Below are positions 1 to 9,442 of a stretch of DNA of 64,000 bases, piece by piece. The stretch is taken from the NCBI GenBank assembly GCA_964493505.1, contig CAZBNP010000002.1, positions 124,001 to 188,000 on the forward strand, written 5' to 3'. A program made the translations under genes and the position numbers. Source of the DNA: Chryseosolibacter sp964493505 (GTDB lineage Bacteria > Bacteroidota > Bacteroidia > Cytophagales > Cyclobacteriaceae). The first letter of the stretch is position 1, and each line of letters opens with the position of its first letter. The notes below the pieces were generated by a model, which saw only the letters and a program-made list of their open reading frames with translations, had not been told where the DNA came from and did no database searches.

Positions 1-503
1 GCAATGCCGGGACCATAAAGCCGAAACGCTTCATCAGGCCACGCCGGATTAATCTGGTTCCAGCGCGTAATAGTCTCCTGCGCAGCAGGTTCCCACATCT
101 TCCTCATCTCTTCAACCGTAATGGTGTTTAGCCAGGTGTTTTGTGGGTTGACAACTACTGCCAGCCCGTCATAGGCTACCTTCATACCCAGAAAAGGAAT
201 GCCATTCGCCTCACAGGCAGCCGATTCTTTTTCCGTGATCAGTCTGGAAGCATTATTGATATCCACCTCGCGGCGAATGAATTTATTGAATCCACCCCCG
301 GTCCCCGATACGCCGACCGTCACTTTTACGTATGGCTCGTCGATCCTGAACTCCTCCGCAATAGCCTCTGTAATGGGATACACCGTACTTGAGCCATCAA
401 TGCGTACCGATCCGGTCAACTTCTCCCCTGATCTACCCTTCGATCCGCACCCCGTCATGGCAAACGAAAGTACAGCTGCAAGCGCCAATAACCTGATTGT
501 CAT
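1..503 (-). CDS. pstS: Phosphate ABC transporter substrate-binding lipoprotein PstS (partial, C-terminus off window)
   Basis: Periplasmic phosphate-binding component of the Pst high-affinity uptake system. I translated this strand directly. The protein starts at the ATG complementary to 501-503 with a lipoprotein signal ending in MTGC (Cys19), then the PstS phosphate-binding motif DGSSTVYP (residues 36-43) and GVSGTGGGF (64-72). About 167 codons are present and the frame runs off the left edge, so roughly the first half is visible. It is divergent from a phosphate-selective porin at 715, and an array of Pho-box-like repeats lies between them. A TAACTTTG -7 box (complement of 521-528) leaves a leader of only about ten nucleotides. 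The family call is firm. Confidence 0.93.
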   Translation of the reverse strand, partial: MTIRLLALAAVLSFAMTGCGSKGRSGEKLTGSVRIDGSSTVYPITEAIAEEFRIDEPYVKVTVGVSGTGGGFNKFIRREVDINNASRLITEKESAACEANGIPFLGMKVAYDGLAVVVNPQNTWLNTITVEEMRKMWEPAAQETITRWNQINPAWPDEAFRLYGPGI

Positions 504-520
504 ATCAATTCTTTAGGGTT

Positions 521-528
521 CAAAGTTA
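521..528 (-). promoter_or_regulatory. Promoter -7 box of pstS
   Basis: TAACTTTG on the minus strand matches the Bacteroidota sigma-ABfr -7 consensus TAnnTTTG. The start would be near 514, about ten nucleotides before the ATG. No well-spaced TTG -33 element is present; the nearest is 22 nt upstream, next to the Pho-like repeats, which fits an activator-dependent promoter. Confidence 0.6.
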
Positions 529-558
529 GCCCGGCATCAGGACCCCGGATCAAGGGCA

Positions 559-607
559 ATGTTAAGTTTATGTTAACTTCATAAACTCTGCATTAAATCT
601 ATGTTAA
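559..607 (-). promoter_or_regulatory. Pho-box-like array of 11-nt-phased direct repeats
   Basis: Read on the minus strand, TTAACAT occurs at 607-601, 576-570 and 565-559. The last two are separated by exactly four A/T-rich bases, the 7+4 layout of a PhoB/PhoP box. The 607 copy is followed at 11-nt steps by the related heptamers TTAATGC (596-590) and TTTATGA (585-579). The array sits just upstream of the pstS -7 box and between two phosphate genes, so binding by a PhoB-type regulator is the natural inference. Confidence 0.72.
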
Positions 608-662
608 CAATTACCAGGTTCAACTCAGCGTTAGAGTGACAAATAACGCCGAAAATTATGGG

Positions 663-670
663 TAGATTTG
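663..670 (+). promoter_or_regulatory. Promoter -7 box of the porin gene
   Basis: TAGATTTG is a perfect TAnnTTTG -7 box, which would start transcription near 677 and give a leader of about 38 nt before the ATG at 715. No clear -33 TTG lies at the usual 19-21 nt. The Pho-like repeats end 55 nt upstream. Confidence 0.5.
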
Positions 671-714
671 CGTTATTTGCCAGAAATTACCGGTTTTACG
701 TAACTATTTGGTGA

Positions 715-1950
715 ATGAGTGATTGGTCTGTGGTCAGAAAGTTGTTGTTTGTAGTCCTCGCCATCGCGCCCTTCCCCGCGCTCAGCCAGGAAGAACCCTC
801 TCTACGTTTTTTCACAAAAGAACAGAAGGGATTCGGAATTGTGACCGCAGACAGCCTGTATTCGCTGAAACTGCAGTTCCGGATGCAGAATCGCGCCGCT
901 GTCACGACCCGCGACCTCGACGACCTGGCTGCGGAGTCGTTCGAATTCCGCGTGCGACGATTGCGGTTGAAATTCGAAGGGTTCGTCGGCGACCCCAGGC
1001 TTACCTACTATTTTCAGTTATCATTCTCCCGAGGCGATATGGACTGGCGGGGACCGGACAACTCCGCAACCAACAGCAATCCCAATGTCGTGAGAGATGC
1101 TGTTATCTATTACCAGGCCACCAAAAGCCTGAAGCTGGGAATCGGGCAAACAAAGCTGCCCGGCAACCGACAACGCGTGATCTCGTCGGGCGACCAACAG
1201 TTTGTAGACCGATCGAGGGTGAACGCCACCTTCAACATCGATCGCGACTTCGGTTTCTTCGCACATCTCACCTCGAACTACGTGATTCTCCGCGGAGCCG
1301 TTACCTCCGGAGAAGGCCGGAACTCACTCCTATCGAACAGCGGACTGGCCTATACCGGACGAATTGAGTTCCTGCCATTTGGCAGATTCACAGGCGAAAA
1401 CGACTACGTCGAAGGAGATCACGCACGCGAACCCCTCCCCAAACTCTCACTCGCGAGCACCTTCAGCTACAACGATCAGGCTGTACGCGAAGGCGGTCAG
1501 CTCGGGAGAGACCTCTACACCCCGCGCTCGATTAGGAATATCGAATTCGACGCCCTGTTGAAATACAACGGCTGGGCGTGGTATAACGAATACATGGCCC
1601 GGAATTCCGCCAACCCTATTACACAAGATCCCGGCGATGGAAGCCTTCGCTACCTTTATACAGGCGAGGGCTTTCTTACGCAGCTGAGCTACCTGTTCCG
1701 GAGCAACTTCGAAATCGCGGGCCGATACTCGTTAATTCTCCCGGCAGACGAATTGTACAGCAACGCGTCATACCCGTCCGTTTATGAACAACGGGAAGAG
1801 CAGATTGAACTCGGTGTGACGCGGTACGTCATCGGCCATCGCCTGAAAGTACAGGCCAGTATCATCCGCGCTGGTTTCACCGATCTCCGGACAGATTCGG
1901 CAAATGGGGGATTCTGGTCAGGAGCTCTTCAGATAGAATTAGGGATTTGA
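715..1950 (+). CDS. Phosphate-selective porin (OprP/OprO family)
   Basis: Predicted 411-residue outer-membrane beta-barrel of the phosphate-selective porin O/P family. It begins with a Sec signal (hydrophobic run after VVRKLL, cleavage near ALSQ at residue 25). The mature part alternates short amphipathic strands rich in Tyr, Arg and Asn (for example RLRLKFEGF, LTYYFQLSF, GIGQTKLPGNRQR) and ends in a beta-signal-like strand, GALQIELGI. Divergence from pstS across a Pho-like array supports a phosphate or phosphorylated-anion channel. The ATG at 715 gives a normal signal peptide. Substrate specificity is inferred from family and context. Confidence 0.85.
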   Translation: MSDWSVVRKLLFVVLAIAPFPALSQEEPSLRFFTKEQKGFGIVTADSLYSLKLQFRMQNRAAVTTRDLDDLAAESFEFRVRRLRLKFEGFVGDPRLTYYFQLSFSRGDMDWRGPDNSATNSNPNVVRDAVIYYQATKSLKLGIGQTKLPGNRQRVISSGDQQFVDRSRVNATFNIDRDFGFFAHLTSNYVILRGAVTSGEGRNSLLSNSGLAYTGRIEFLPFGRFTGENDYVEGDHAREPLPKLSLASTFSYNDQAVREGGQLGRDLYTPRSIRNIEFDALLKYNGWAWYNEYMARNSANPITQDPGDGSLRYLYTGEGFLTQLSYLFRSNFEIAGRYSLILPADELYSNASYPSVYEQREEQIELGVTRYVIGHRLKVQASIIRAGFTDLRTDSANGGFWSGALQIELGI

Positions 1951-1987
1951 TGTAGTCAGATTCCTTTAGACTGAAACCATTACGAAA

Positions 1988-2806
1988 ATGTTTGTGTGTT
2001 CGCTGAATTCGGGGAGTAATGCCAATTGCTATTATGTGGGAAATCAGGATGAAGCAATCCTGATTGATGGCGGACTATCCTGTCGTGAGACCGTCAGGCG
2101 AATGAAACGCGCCGGACTTTCTATAAAAAACGTAAAGGCAATCTTCGTGTCGCATGAGCACGGCGATCACGTCCACGGAGTACCCGGCCTTGCGAAGAAA
2201 TTCCGGCTTCCCGTTTACATTACCTCCGGAACGCTGCGTAAGACCAGAGTGTACATCCCCCCGGAACTTGTGGTCGATCTTCGGCAATACGCCCCCGTCG
2301 TTGTTGGAAACCTTTCAATTACTGCTTTCCCTAAACTACACGATGCTGCTGATCCTCAAAGCTTTATAATTGAATCCAAAACGGTACGTGTCGGGGTATT
2401 CACCGACATTGGAATCCCCTGTGAGCATGTTGTGCGTCATTTTCAGCAATGTCACGCAGCCTTTCTCGAAGCCAACTACGACGAGGATATGCTGGAGAAT
2501 GGTCGTTATCCCCTACACCTGAAAGACCGTATCCGAAGCAACAACGGACACCTTTCGAATACCCAGGCGATGGATCTCTTCGTTAAACACAAGCCCCCGC
2601 ACATGAGCCATCTGTTTCTCTCACATCTCTCCCGAGAGAATAACTCACCCAAGATCGTAAAAAACGTATTTGAGCGGATAGCAGGGACCACCGAAATCAT
2701 CATTGCTTCACGCGAACGGGAAACACCCCTCTATCACATACGCGCCACAACAACACTAAAACCACCCCGCGATTACTACACAACAGAACAACTGTCTCTC
2801 TTCTAA
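1988..2806 (+). CDS. MBL-fold metallohydrolase, YycJ/WalJ-like
   Basis: A 272-residue cytoplasmic metallo-beta-lactamase-fold protein. The metal-binding signature HEHGDH occupies residues 56-61, preceded by the typical N-terminal strand SLNSGSNANCYYV. The layout (short, no signal peptide, N-terminal S-x-x-SGSxGN-like motif) is that of the YycJ/WalJ group of DNA-processing exonuclease-like hydrolases rather than secreted beta-lactamases. It starts at ATG 1988, 37 nt after the porin, and could share its transcript. The precise substrate is unknown. Confidence 0.85.
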   Translation: MFVCSLNSGSNANCYYVGNQDEAILIDGGLSCRETVRRMKRAGLSIKNVKAIFVSHEHGDHVHGVPGLAKKFRLPVYITSGTLRKTRVYIPPELVVDLRQYAPVVVGNLSITAFPKLHDAADPQSFIIESKTVRVGVFTDIGIPCEHVVRHFQQCHAAFLEANYDEDMLENGRYPLHLKDRIRSNNGHLSNTQAMDLFVKHKPPHMSHLFLSHLSRENNSPKIVKNVFERIAGTTEIIIASRERETPLYHIRATTTLKPPRDYYTTEQLSLF

Positions 2807-2914
2807 CCTATACCCTGCACTCTGTGCCTATATTTCCATATTTCCATATTAAAACCTAACTTGGTCGGTTATTAAGGCAGCAATACGCGCTTTTAGCAAT
2901 TGGGACCGGCGATC

Positions 2915-4285
2915 ATGAAAGAATTTAATATCAACCGACGACGATTTATGCAGGGGGCAGCAGCTTCTCTCGCCTTTACCACGCTTGGTGCGCACGGGTT
3001 GGATATCATCAATCCAGAGCAACCGTTGCGGGTCGGCCTGATAGGGGCAGGGTGGTATGGGAAGAGTGATCTGTTCCGTCTCATTCAGGTCGCGCCGGTA
3101 GAAGTGATTGCTCTTTGTGACGTGGACAGGAATCTGCTTTCGGGCGCCGCGGCGCTTGTAACGCAACGGCAGAAATCAGGCAAGACACCCAGGCAGTACG
3201 GCGATTACCGAAAGATGCTGTCGGAGAACGAGCTCGACATTGTGCTGATAGGCACGCCTGATCACTGGCACGCACTTCAAATGATCGACGCCGTGAAAGC
3301 AGGTGCGCACGTATATGTTCAGAAGCCGATCAGCGTAGATGTCACCGAAGGTGAAGCCATGGTGGCGGCCGCGCGTAAATACAACCGCGTTGTACAGGTC
3401 GGGACCCAGCGAAAGAGTACGCCGCATCTTATCGACGCGAAGAAGAACATAGTTGACGCCGGCCTACTGGGCAGGATCTCGCATGTGGAGATGTGTTGTT
3501 ACTATCACATGCGCCACAACGGGCCACTCACCCCCCAGCCCGTTCCTGACTTCCTCGACTGGGAGATGTGGACCGGCCCCGCACCGATGCGGGCTTACGA
3601 TGGCTTACCTCACAGACGCTGGTGGAGAACATTTATGGAATACGGTAATGGCATTACCGGCGACATGTGTATCCACATGTTCGATACAGTCCGATGGATG
3701 CTCAACCTGGGATGGCCCAGGAAAATAACTTCCACGGGTGGGATATACGTCCAGAAAGAAGGGAAGTCGAATATATCCGATACGCAGACCGCCGTCTTCG
3801 AATACGACAATCTTAATTGCGTATGGCAACACCGGACGTGGGGAACACCCGTCGATCCGGACTATCCCTGGGCGTTTGTGCTCTACGGTGAAAAAGGAAC
3901 GCTGCGCGCCAGCACGATGAAATACGACTTCACCCCCGTAGGCGATGGACAGAAGATCCACAAAGACGTAGTATATGAAAGGGAAGAATATCCGGAAGAC
4001 ATCACGGAAGATAGTATTGAGCTCAACGCCGCCCCTGCCACCCGCCTGCACATGCTTGATTTTTTGAAATCGATCGCCGATAAAAGTAAACCTGTTGCGG
4101 ATATCGAAGCGGGACATATTTCTACAGCCAGCTGTATTCTGGCAAACATTTCAATGGAACTTGGAGGAAGACCGCTTATTTATGACCCGGAGAAACGAGA
4201 AGTTGCCAACGACCGGGAGGCGACAAAAATGCTACAAAGGACCTATCGAAACCCCTGGATACACCCGGAAGTAAATAAAGTGTAA
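2915..4285 (+). CDS. Exported Gfo/Idh/MocA family oxidoreductase
   Basis: A 456-residue NAD(P)-dependent sugar oxidoreductase. An N-terminal twin-arginine motif NRRRFM (residues 7-12) with an Ala-rich hydrophobic stretch indicates Tat export with bound cofactor. The Rossmann motif GAGWYG lies at 44-49, followed by GTPDHWH (113-119) and QKP (136-138), the position of the family's catalytic EKP lysine. ATG 2915 is chosen because the longer TTG start at 2900 places extra residues before the Tat motif. The next gene begins within a few dozen bases on the same strand, suggesting an operon. Such exported members are common in Bacteroidota and Planctomycetota and act on glycosides or sugars; the substrate here is unknown. 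Confidence 0.88.
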   Translation: MKEFNINRRRFMQGAAASLAFTTLGAHGLDIINPEQPLRVGLIGAGWYGKSDLFRLIQVAPVEVIALCDVDRNLLSGAAALVTQRQKSGKTPRQYGDYRKMLSENELDIVLIGTPDHWHALQMIDAVKAGAHVYVQKPISVDVTEGEAMVAAARKYNRVVQVGTQRKSTPHLIDAKKNIVDAGLLGRISHVEMCCYYHMRHNGPLTPQPVPDFLDWEMWTGPAPMRAYDGLPHRRWWRTFMEYGNGITGDMCIHMFDTVRWMLNLGWPRKITSTGGIYVQKEGKSNISDTQTAVFEYDNLNCVWQHRTWGTPVDPDYPWAFVLYGEKGTLRASTMKYDFTPVGDGQKIHKDVVYEREEYPEDITEDSIELNAAPATRLHMLDFLKSIADKSKPVADIEAGHISTASCILANISMELGGRPLIYDPEKREVANDREATKMLQRTYRNPWIHPEVNKV

Positions 4286-4287
4286 GG

Positions 4288-6891
4288 ATGCTAAATGAGT
4301 TAAGAGCAAACCTGATGCACAAGATGTGCCGCAGAAAAGTTGAAGTTATGAATTTTTTGACCCCTGGATTAGCTGCCATACTGCTGGCCGCTGCCTGTCT
4401 CTCCGGATGTTCGTCCGGAGATACTGAATCACCGGCCGAGACCTCGCCGGAACTTAGCCCCGAAGAAGAACTGCGGACATTTCAGATCGATGAAGGGATG
4501 AAGGTCGAGTTGGTAGCAGCGGAGCCCTTCGTACAGGATCCCGTTGTTTCGGTATTCGATGAAGACGGACGGCTTTGGGTCGTGGAGATGCGCGCGTATA
4601 TGCCCAATATGGACGGAGACGGAGAACGCACCCCTAATGGTCGCATCTCCGTACTGGAGGACACCGACGACGACGGTCAGATGGATCGCAGCACCGTGTA
4701 CATGGACAGTCTCATTATGCCCCGGGCTATCGCCATCGTGAAAGGTGGTGTGCTTGTTGCCTATGAGGAAGCGCTGTGGATGACAAGCGACGACGACGGC
4801 GATCTTGTAGCCGACCGGCGAACACTCATCGACCGCGATTATGCGGGGAGTGAACTCCCAGAACATGCCGGTAACGGGTTGTGGCGCGGTATCGACAACT
4901 GGTATTATAATGCGAAATCACGGGTACGCTACCGACTCGAGGATGACGAATGGATTCGCGACAGCACCGAATTTCGCGGACAGTGGGGTATCAGCCACGA
5001 CGACATAGGCAGATTGTACTACAACTACAACTGGTCGCCGCTCCACGCCGACCTCGTTCCTCCCAACTACCTGAATCGGAATAAAAACCACTCACCCGTG
5101 GGTGGGATTGATCAGGGACTCACCCTTAATAAAAGGGTTTACCCCGCACGCCCGACACCCGCGGTCAACAGAGGCTATATCCCCGGCATACTCGACGATG
5201 AAAAAAAACTCGTGGAATTCACCGCCGCGTGCTCTCCCTTTATCTACCGGGGAACCATGCTGGACGACAAGTACTACGGCAACGCGTTTATCTGCGAACC
5301 ATCCGGAAACCTCGTCAAGCGATATGTCCTTACCAGCGACGGACTTCAACTCGCAGCACACGACCCGAATCCCGGAAGAGAATTCTTCGCTTCAACCGAC
5401 GAACGCTTCAGGCCCGTTCACTTTACGCAGGGACCTGACGGAGCCTTATATGTCGTCGATATGTACAGAGGACTGATACAGCACAAAGCCTATCTCACCC
5501 CCTACCTCCGCGAACAAACTGCCGAGCGGGAACTGGTATTACCCATCAACCGCGGACGCATCTGGCGGATCACATCGCGCGACACGGAGAGAAGAGCAAC
5601 CCCGAAACTCTCGGAGTACACCTCGGCACAACTGGTGACCTTGCTATCGAACGACGACGGATGGTATCGCGACATGGCACAGCGCCTCCTCGTAGAGCGA
5701 GGCGATCAAAGTTCAGTAGCACCGTTGCAAACCCTCGCGCGGGAAGGGACAAACGAGCTCGGACGATTTCACGCGCTATGGACACTGGAGGGGTTGCGTG
5801 CGCTCGATGCTAACCTACTCTTCACACTTACCAACGACGACGATATCCTGGTAGCTACGACAGCTATTCGCCTCCTTGAACCACTTGCACGGAAAGACGG
5901 AAACGTACGCACGAAATTGCTGCGGACACTGGAATCGGGATGGAAGACCGCACCGATTCAACAAGTGCTGCAAATCGCGTTTACCGCCGCCGTGTTTGGT
6001 GACCGATCACACCAGCTGTTGCTCGACATTGCCGCAAAATACGATACGTCAACGCTGATCCGCGACGCCGTCCTCAGCAGCATCGGTAACCAAGAGTTCA
6101 TCTTCACAAACAAATTACTGGCATCGCGTGAATGGCAACAGCAAACACCCGCGCGCGAGATATTTCTCGAAACACTGGTAAGCTGCATTGTGCGCAAGAG
6201 CAATCCTTCGGAAATGAAAGCGCTCCTCGCCAGGCTGGATATAGAGCCCGCCAGATTTGGCTGGAAGGAAAAAACGATACTCACCGGAATGTCTATTCAG
6301 GGTTACGGAGGCAAAGTCGCCCCGCTGAAGCTGGTGGCCGAACCATCCATCCTCAGGCGCTCAGACCTGAACATCACCGACTCGCAGATGCACGGGCTGG
6401 CCGCATTGTTTGAATGGCCAGGCTCCGTCTCGCGCGATACCGTTCAACGAGCAGGCCCCGTCCTCACCGATCAGGAGAAAGAATTGTTCGCGCTGGGCAG
6501 AAAGCTCTACCTCGGAACCTGCTCCGGATGCCACGGCAACGACGGCGACGGACTGAGCCGGTTTGCTCCTCCCCTCCGCGGATCGGAATGGGTCACCGGT
6601 GATTCGACACGGCTTATTCTCCTCGTTCTCCAGGGTATAGAAGGACCGTTGGAGGTTGCCGGTAAGCGATACGCCGAGCCCGAGATACTACCGGTAATGC
6701 CGGGGCACATATCACTCGACGACGGAACCGTGTCGGCTATTCTCACCTACATACGCAACGCATGGGGTAACAGCGCCCCGCCTATCAGCAGGCGCGCAGT
6801 AGGGAGAATCCGTATCGAACACAAAGGAAGAGAATTGCCCTGGACCGCGGAAGAACTCAATCAGCATATTCAGGAACTGAACGCGGAGTGA
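4288..6891 (+). CDS. Membrane-anchored PVC-type haem dehydrogenase with HEAT-like repeats and cytochrome c domain
   Basis: A giant (up to 867-residue) lipoprotein. Residues about 60-440 resemble the 'putative membrane-bound dehydrogenase' beta-propeller related to soluble sugar dehydrogenases (motifs DGRLWVVEMR, DGALYVVDMYRG). Residues about 455-690 are helical, HEAT-like. The C-terminus is a c-type cytochrome with CSGCH at 745-749. It would oxidise a sugar and pass electrons to haem in the periplasm. The signal is lipoprotein type (LSGC). ATG 4288 lies 2 nt after the upstream stop, but in-frame ATGs at 4315, 4324 and 4348 give a more normal signal peptide, and one of them is probably the true start. 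It is co-directional with the Tat-exported oxidoreductase. Confidence 0.85.
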   Translation: MLNELRANLMHKMCRRKVEVMNFLTPGLAAILLAAACLSGCSSGDTESPAETSPELSPEEELRTFQIDEGMKVELVAAEPFVQDPVVSVFDEDGRLWVVEMRAYMPNMDGDGERTPNGRISVLEDTDDDGQMDRSTVYMDSLIMPRAIAIVKGGVLVAYEEALWMTSDDDGDLVADRRTLIDRDYAGSELPEHAGNGLWRGIDNWYYNAKSRVRYRLEDDEWIRDSTEFRGQWGISHDDIGRLYYNYNWSPLHADLVPPNYLNRNKNHSPVGGIDQGLTLNKRVYPARPTPAVNRGYIPGILDDEKKLVEFTAACSPFIYRGTMLDDKYYGNAFICEPSGNLVKRYVLTSDGLQLAAHDPNPGREFFASTDERFRPVHFTQGPDGALYVVDMYRGLIQHKAYLTPYLREQTAERELVLPINRGRIWRITSRDTERRATPKLSEYTSAQLVTLLSNDDGWYRDMAQRLLVERGDQSSVAPLQTLAREGTNELGRFHALWTLEGLRALDANLLFTLTNDDDILVATTAIRLLEPLARKDGNVRTKLLRTLESGWKTAPIQQVLQIAFTAAVFGDRSHQLLLDIAAKYDTSTLIRDAVLSSIGNQEFIFTNKLLASREWQQQTPAREIFLETLVSCIVRKSNPSEMKALLARLDIEPARFGWKEKTILTGMSIQGYGGKVAPLKLVAEPSILRRSDLNITDSQMHGLAALFEWPGSVSRDTVQRAGPVLTDQEKELFALGRKLYLGTCSGCHGNDGDGLSRFAPPLRGSEWVTGDSTRLILLVLQGIEGPLEVAGKRYAEPEILPVMPGHISLDDGTVSAILTYIRNAWGNSAPPISRRAVGRIRIEHKGRELPWTAEELNQHIQELNAE

Positions 6892-6895
6892 GCGC

Positions 6896-8224
6896 CTAAA
6901 AGAAAAGCGTCAAAACATACAGTATGGTTATCACCGTGCAGGAGAGCACCAGCGTGCCCAAACTGTGTGTCTGATTGGCCATCTTAATGTTCATCCCCGT
7001 CATCTGTGTAATTACCCAGAAGAAACTATCGTTTGCGTGCGAGATAGCCATAGCACCCGCGCCGATGGACATTACGGTAAACACCCTCATGGTCTCGCTG
7101 TCGAGTCCCAGTGCAGGAAGCAAAGGCCCGATAATCGCCGATGTGGTGATCATGGCAACGGTCGACGATCCCTGCGCCGTTTTCAGTACGAACGACATCA
7201 GGAATGGAAGAAAGATCCCCCAGTTGATATCGGCCATGTTCTCACTTACGAGTTCCGCAATACCCGAGTTCTGCAACATCATACCGAATACACCACCGGC
7301 ACCGGTGATGAGGATGATCGGTGCCGATGCCACCACCGATTTGGCGACCCAGCTGTTTGACGAAAGTAGCTTGATATCGAACTTCTCCGGAAGATTGAAC
7401 GACAGGAACGCGCCGATAAGCAAAGCGATCACCGGAGCGCCGAGAAATATAAGTGCCGTCGAGGCGGTACCCTCGCCGAACGGACGCGTGGGATATTCAG
7501 CAATAGACGCCAGCACGATCAGCACCAACGGCGCGATAATCGGCCAGGTCGACTTCCCCAAAGAAGGGTACTTTCTTTTGGCGACTTCATTCCCGATTTC
7601 CTCCACCGCCGCCGCCAGGTGAAATCTGCTCACGTAGTACTTGACGTAAAAGAAAGTCGGGATCAGGGCCAGAATACTCAGTATGCAGCCCCACATTATC
7701 ACCATACCCAGGTCTGCGTCGAGCATACCCGCCGCCGCAATGGGTCCCGGTGTGGGTGGTACGAGCGAATGCGTCGCTATCAGGCCCAAGGTCAACGCTA
7801 CAGTAGTAGCCGCAAGGGGAACCTTTGCACGGGCAGCAAGCGATTTGTTTATCGGACTCATAATGACAAAAGCACTGTCTGCAAAAATCGGGATAGACAG
7901 CAGCCACCCCGTAGCCATCATCGCAAGCATCACCGATTTCTCACCAATCCAGGAGAGAACCCGTTTCGCAATGACCATCGCTCCACCCGTCTCTTCCATG
8001 AATGTCCCGATGATCACACCCAGGAGAATAACGAGTCCTATTTTTCCGATAACGCCACCAAAGCCATCGGTGATAGACTGAAGTATAAGTGCCCCCGGCA
8101 TCCCCGTCAGTAATCCATAGACGATCGCCCCGACAAACAAGGCCAGGAAAGGATGGATATCAAAACGGATAATGGCTACGACTATGAGGATGAGGACGAG
8201 TACGACAAACAAGAGAATGATCAT
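6896..8224 (-). CDS. GntP-family gluconate/sugar-acid permease
   Basis: A 442-residue inner-membrane protein made almost wholly of hydrophobic segments (about twelve), matching the length and pattern of gluconate:H+ symporters. It has internal Gly-rich loops such as SLVPPTPGPIAAA near the middle, typical of the GntP family, and a C-terminal SHANDSFFWV segment. It starts at ATG 8224. It converges on the haem dehydrogenase gene with only four bases between the two stop codons. The neighbours oxidise sugars, so import of sugar acids produced in the periplasm is a reasonable inference. Confidence 0.9.
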   Translation of the reverse strand: MIILLFVVLVLILIVVAIIRFDIHPFLALFVGAIVYGLLTGMPGALILQSITDGFGGVIGKIGLVILLGVIIGTFMEETGGAMVIAKRVLSWIGEKSVMLAMMATGWLLSIPIFADSAFVIMSPINKSLAARAKVPLAATTVALTLGLIATHSLVPPTPGPIAAAGMLDADLGMVIMWGCILSILALIPTFFYVKYYVSRFHLAAAVEEIGNEVAKRKYPSLGKSTWPIIAPLVLIVLASIAEYPTRPFGEGTASTALIFLGAPVIALLIGAFLSFNLPEKFDIKLLSSNSWVAKSVVASAPIILITGAGGVFGMMLQNSGIAELVSENMADINWGIFLPFLMSFVLKTAQGSSTVAMITTSAIIGPLLPALGLDSETMRVFTVMSIGAGAMAISHANDSFFWVITQMTGMNIKMANQTHSLGTLVLSCTVITILYVLTLFF

Positions 8225-8355
8225 CTGAACGATATCGATTAGGTCGGCAGGTTTATAACAAAAGGTAAGATAGGGATTTGACCCCCATCTAGCAATCAGG
8301 CGGTTGACTTATCTGCGTTTTTAAGCCTAACTTCGTTTCTCAAACTCCAACAGCC

Positions 8356-9273
8356 ATGAATGCACAGCACCGACCAACCCGCAGAAATTTCATCCAGACA
8401 ATGCTGACGTTGCCTGTGGCATCGGGTATCCTTTCAACAATACCCGGAGGCGTCTACGCGCGATCATCATCCCCGGAAAAAAAGCCCTTGCTGAAATTCA
8501 GCCTGAACGCTTACTCATTCAACCGGCAACTACTCAATGGCGAGATTACGCTGGATGAACTGATGGAGTTCGCCGCAGAAACAGGTCTCGTCGGGGTCGA
8601 CCTCACCGGATACTATTTCAAAGGCTACCCGGCAGTGCCGGATGATGAGGTCATTTACAGGACGAAACGCAAGGCGCTCAGTCTCGGGCTGGAGATCTGT
8701 GGTACCGGAGTGAGAAATGATTTCGCAAGCCCCGATGACGCAAAGCGCCGTGAGAGCGTTCAACTGGTGAAGAACTGGGTTGACGTCGCGCAAAAGCTGG
8801 GAGGCCAGACCGTCCGCATCTTTTCGGGACCGCGACAGCCGGCGGGCTATGCGCGCAGCGAAGTTTTCGCCTGGATGGTGAACGACATAAAGACCTGCGT
8901 AGACTACGCGAGCCAGCGCGGTGTGGTAGTGGCGTTGCAGAACCACGACGATTTTCTAAAGACGGCCGAAGACACTATTGAAATCATGGAGGCGATCAAG
9001 TCTCCCTGGTATGGTTTGATGCTCGACATCGGGAGTTACCGCACGGCAGACCCGTATGACGAAATTGCCCGGACGATCAAATACGCAGTGACCTGGCAGG
9101 TCAAGGAAAAGGTGTTCGTCGGTGGCGAAGAGCGCGATGTCGATGCGGGCAAACTGGTCGGCCTCATCAAAGACAACGGCTTCCGGGGATACCTGCCCCT
9201 GGAATCACTCGGCGAAGGCGACCCGAAACAGAAAGTACGCACGCTGTTGAAGAAGATGACCGCGGCACTCTAA
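8356..9273 (+). CDS. Exported sugar phosphate isomerase/epimerase-like TIM barrel
   Basis: A 305-residue AP-endonuclease-2-like TIM-barrel protein. The N-terminus carries a Tat-type signal (TRRNFIQ followed by a hydrophobic run), so it probably works in the periplasm. Barrel features include LKFSLNAYSF, GLVGVDLTGYYF, VALQNHDDFL and GLMLDIGSY, where Asp, His and Glu residues form the metal site in the family. ATG 8356 gives a normal signal. Family members isomerise or epimerise sugars, and exported versions occur with Gfo/Idh/MocA and DUF1080 proteins, as here. A near-consensus promoter (TTG 8304-8306, 21 nt, TAACTTCG 8328-8335) lies upstream. Confidence 0.85.
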   Translation: MNAQHRPTRRNFIQTMLTLPVASGILSTIPGGVYARSSSPEKKPLLKFSLNAYSFNRQLLNGEITLDELMEFAAETGLVGVDLTGYYFKGYPAVPDDEVIYRTKRKALSLGLEICGTGVRNDFASPDDAKRRESVQLVKNWVDVAQKLGGQTVRIFSGPRQPAGYARSEVFAWMVNDIKTCVDYASQRGVVVALQNHDDFLKTAEDTIEIMEAIKSPWYGLMLDIGSYRTADPYDEIARTIKYAVTWQVKEKVFVGGEERDVDAGKLVGLIKDNGFRGYLPLESLGEGDPKQKVRTLLKKMTAAL

Positions 9274-9431
9274 AGCCCCGGAAACCCACCCGATTTGCGC
9301 TAATCAGCCACAATGTCCGGTTTTTCAGTCCTGCCTGAAATCTTACATTGCTTTATTTGATATTTTAATTAGTATATCATAAAATGATATATATCAATTA
9401 GTTATGTATTAATATATAAAGTGTTAATGTG

Positions 9432-9441
9432 NNNNNNNNNN
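9432..9441. other. Assembly gap (10 N)
   Basis: Ten consecutive N mark a scaffold join of unknown or nominal length. They abut a heptamer repeat whose longer relative lies at 51732-51810, so a collapsed tandem repeat probably caused the break. Confidence 0.98.
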
Positions 9442-9442
9442 T

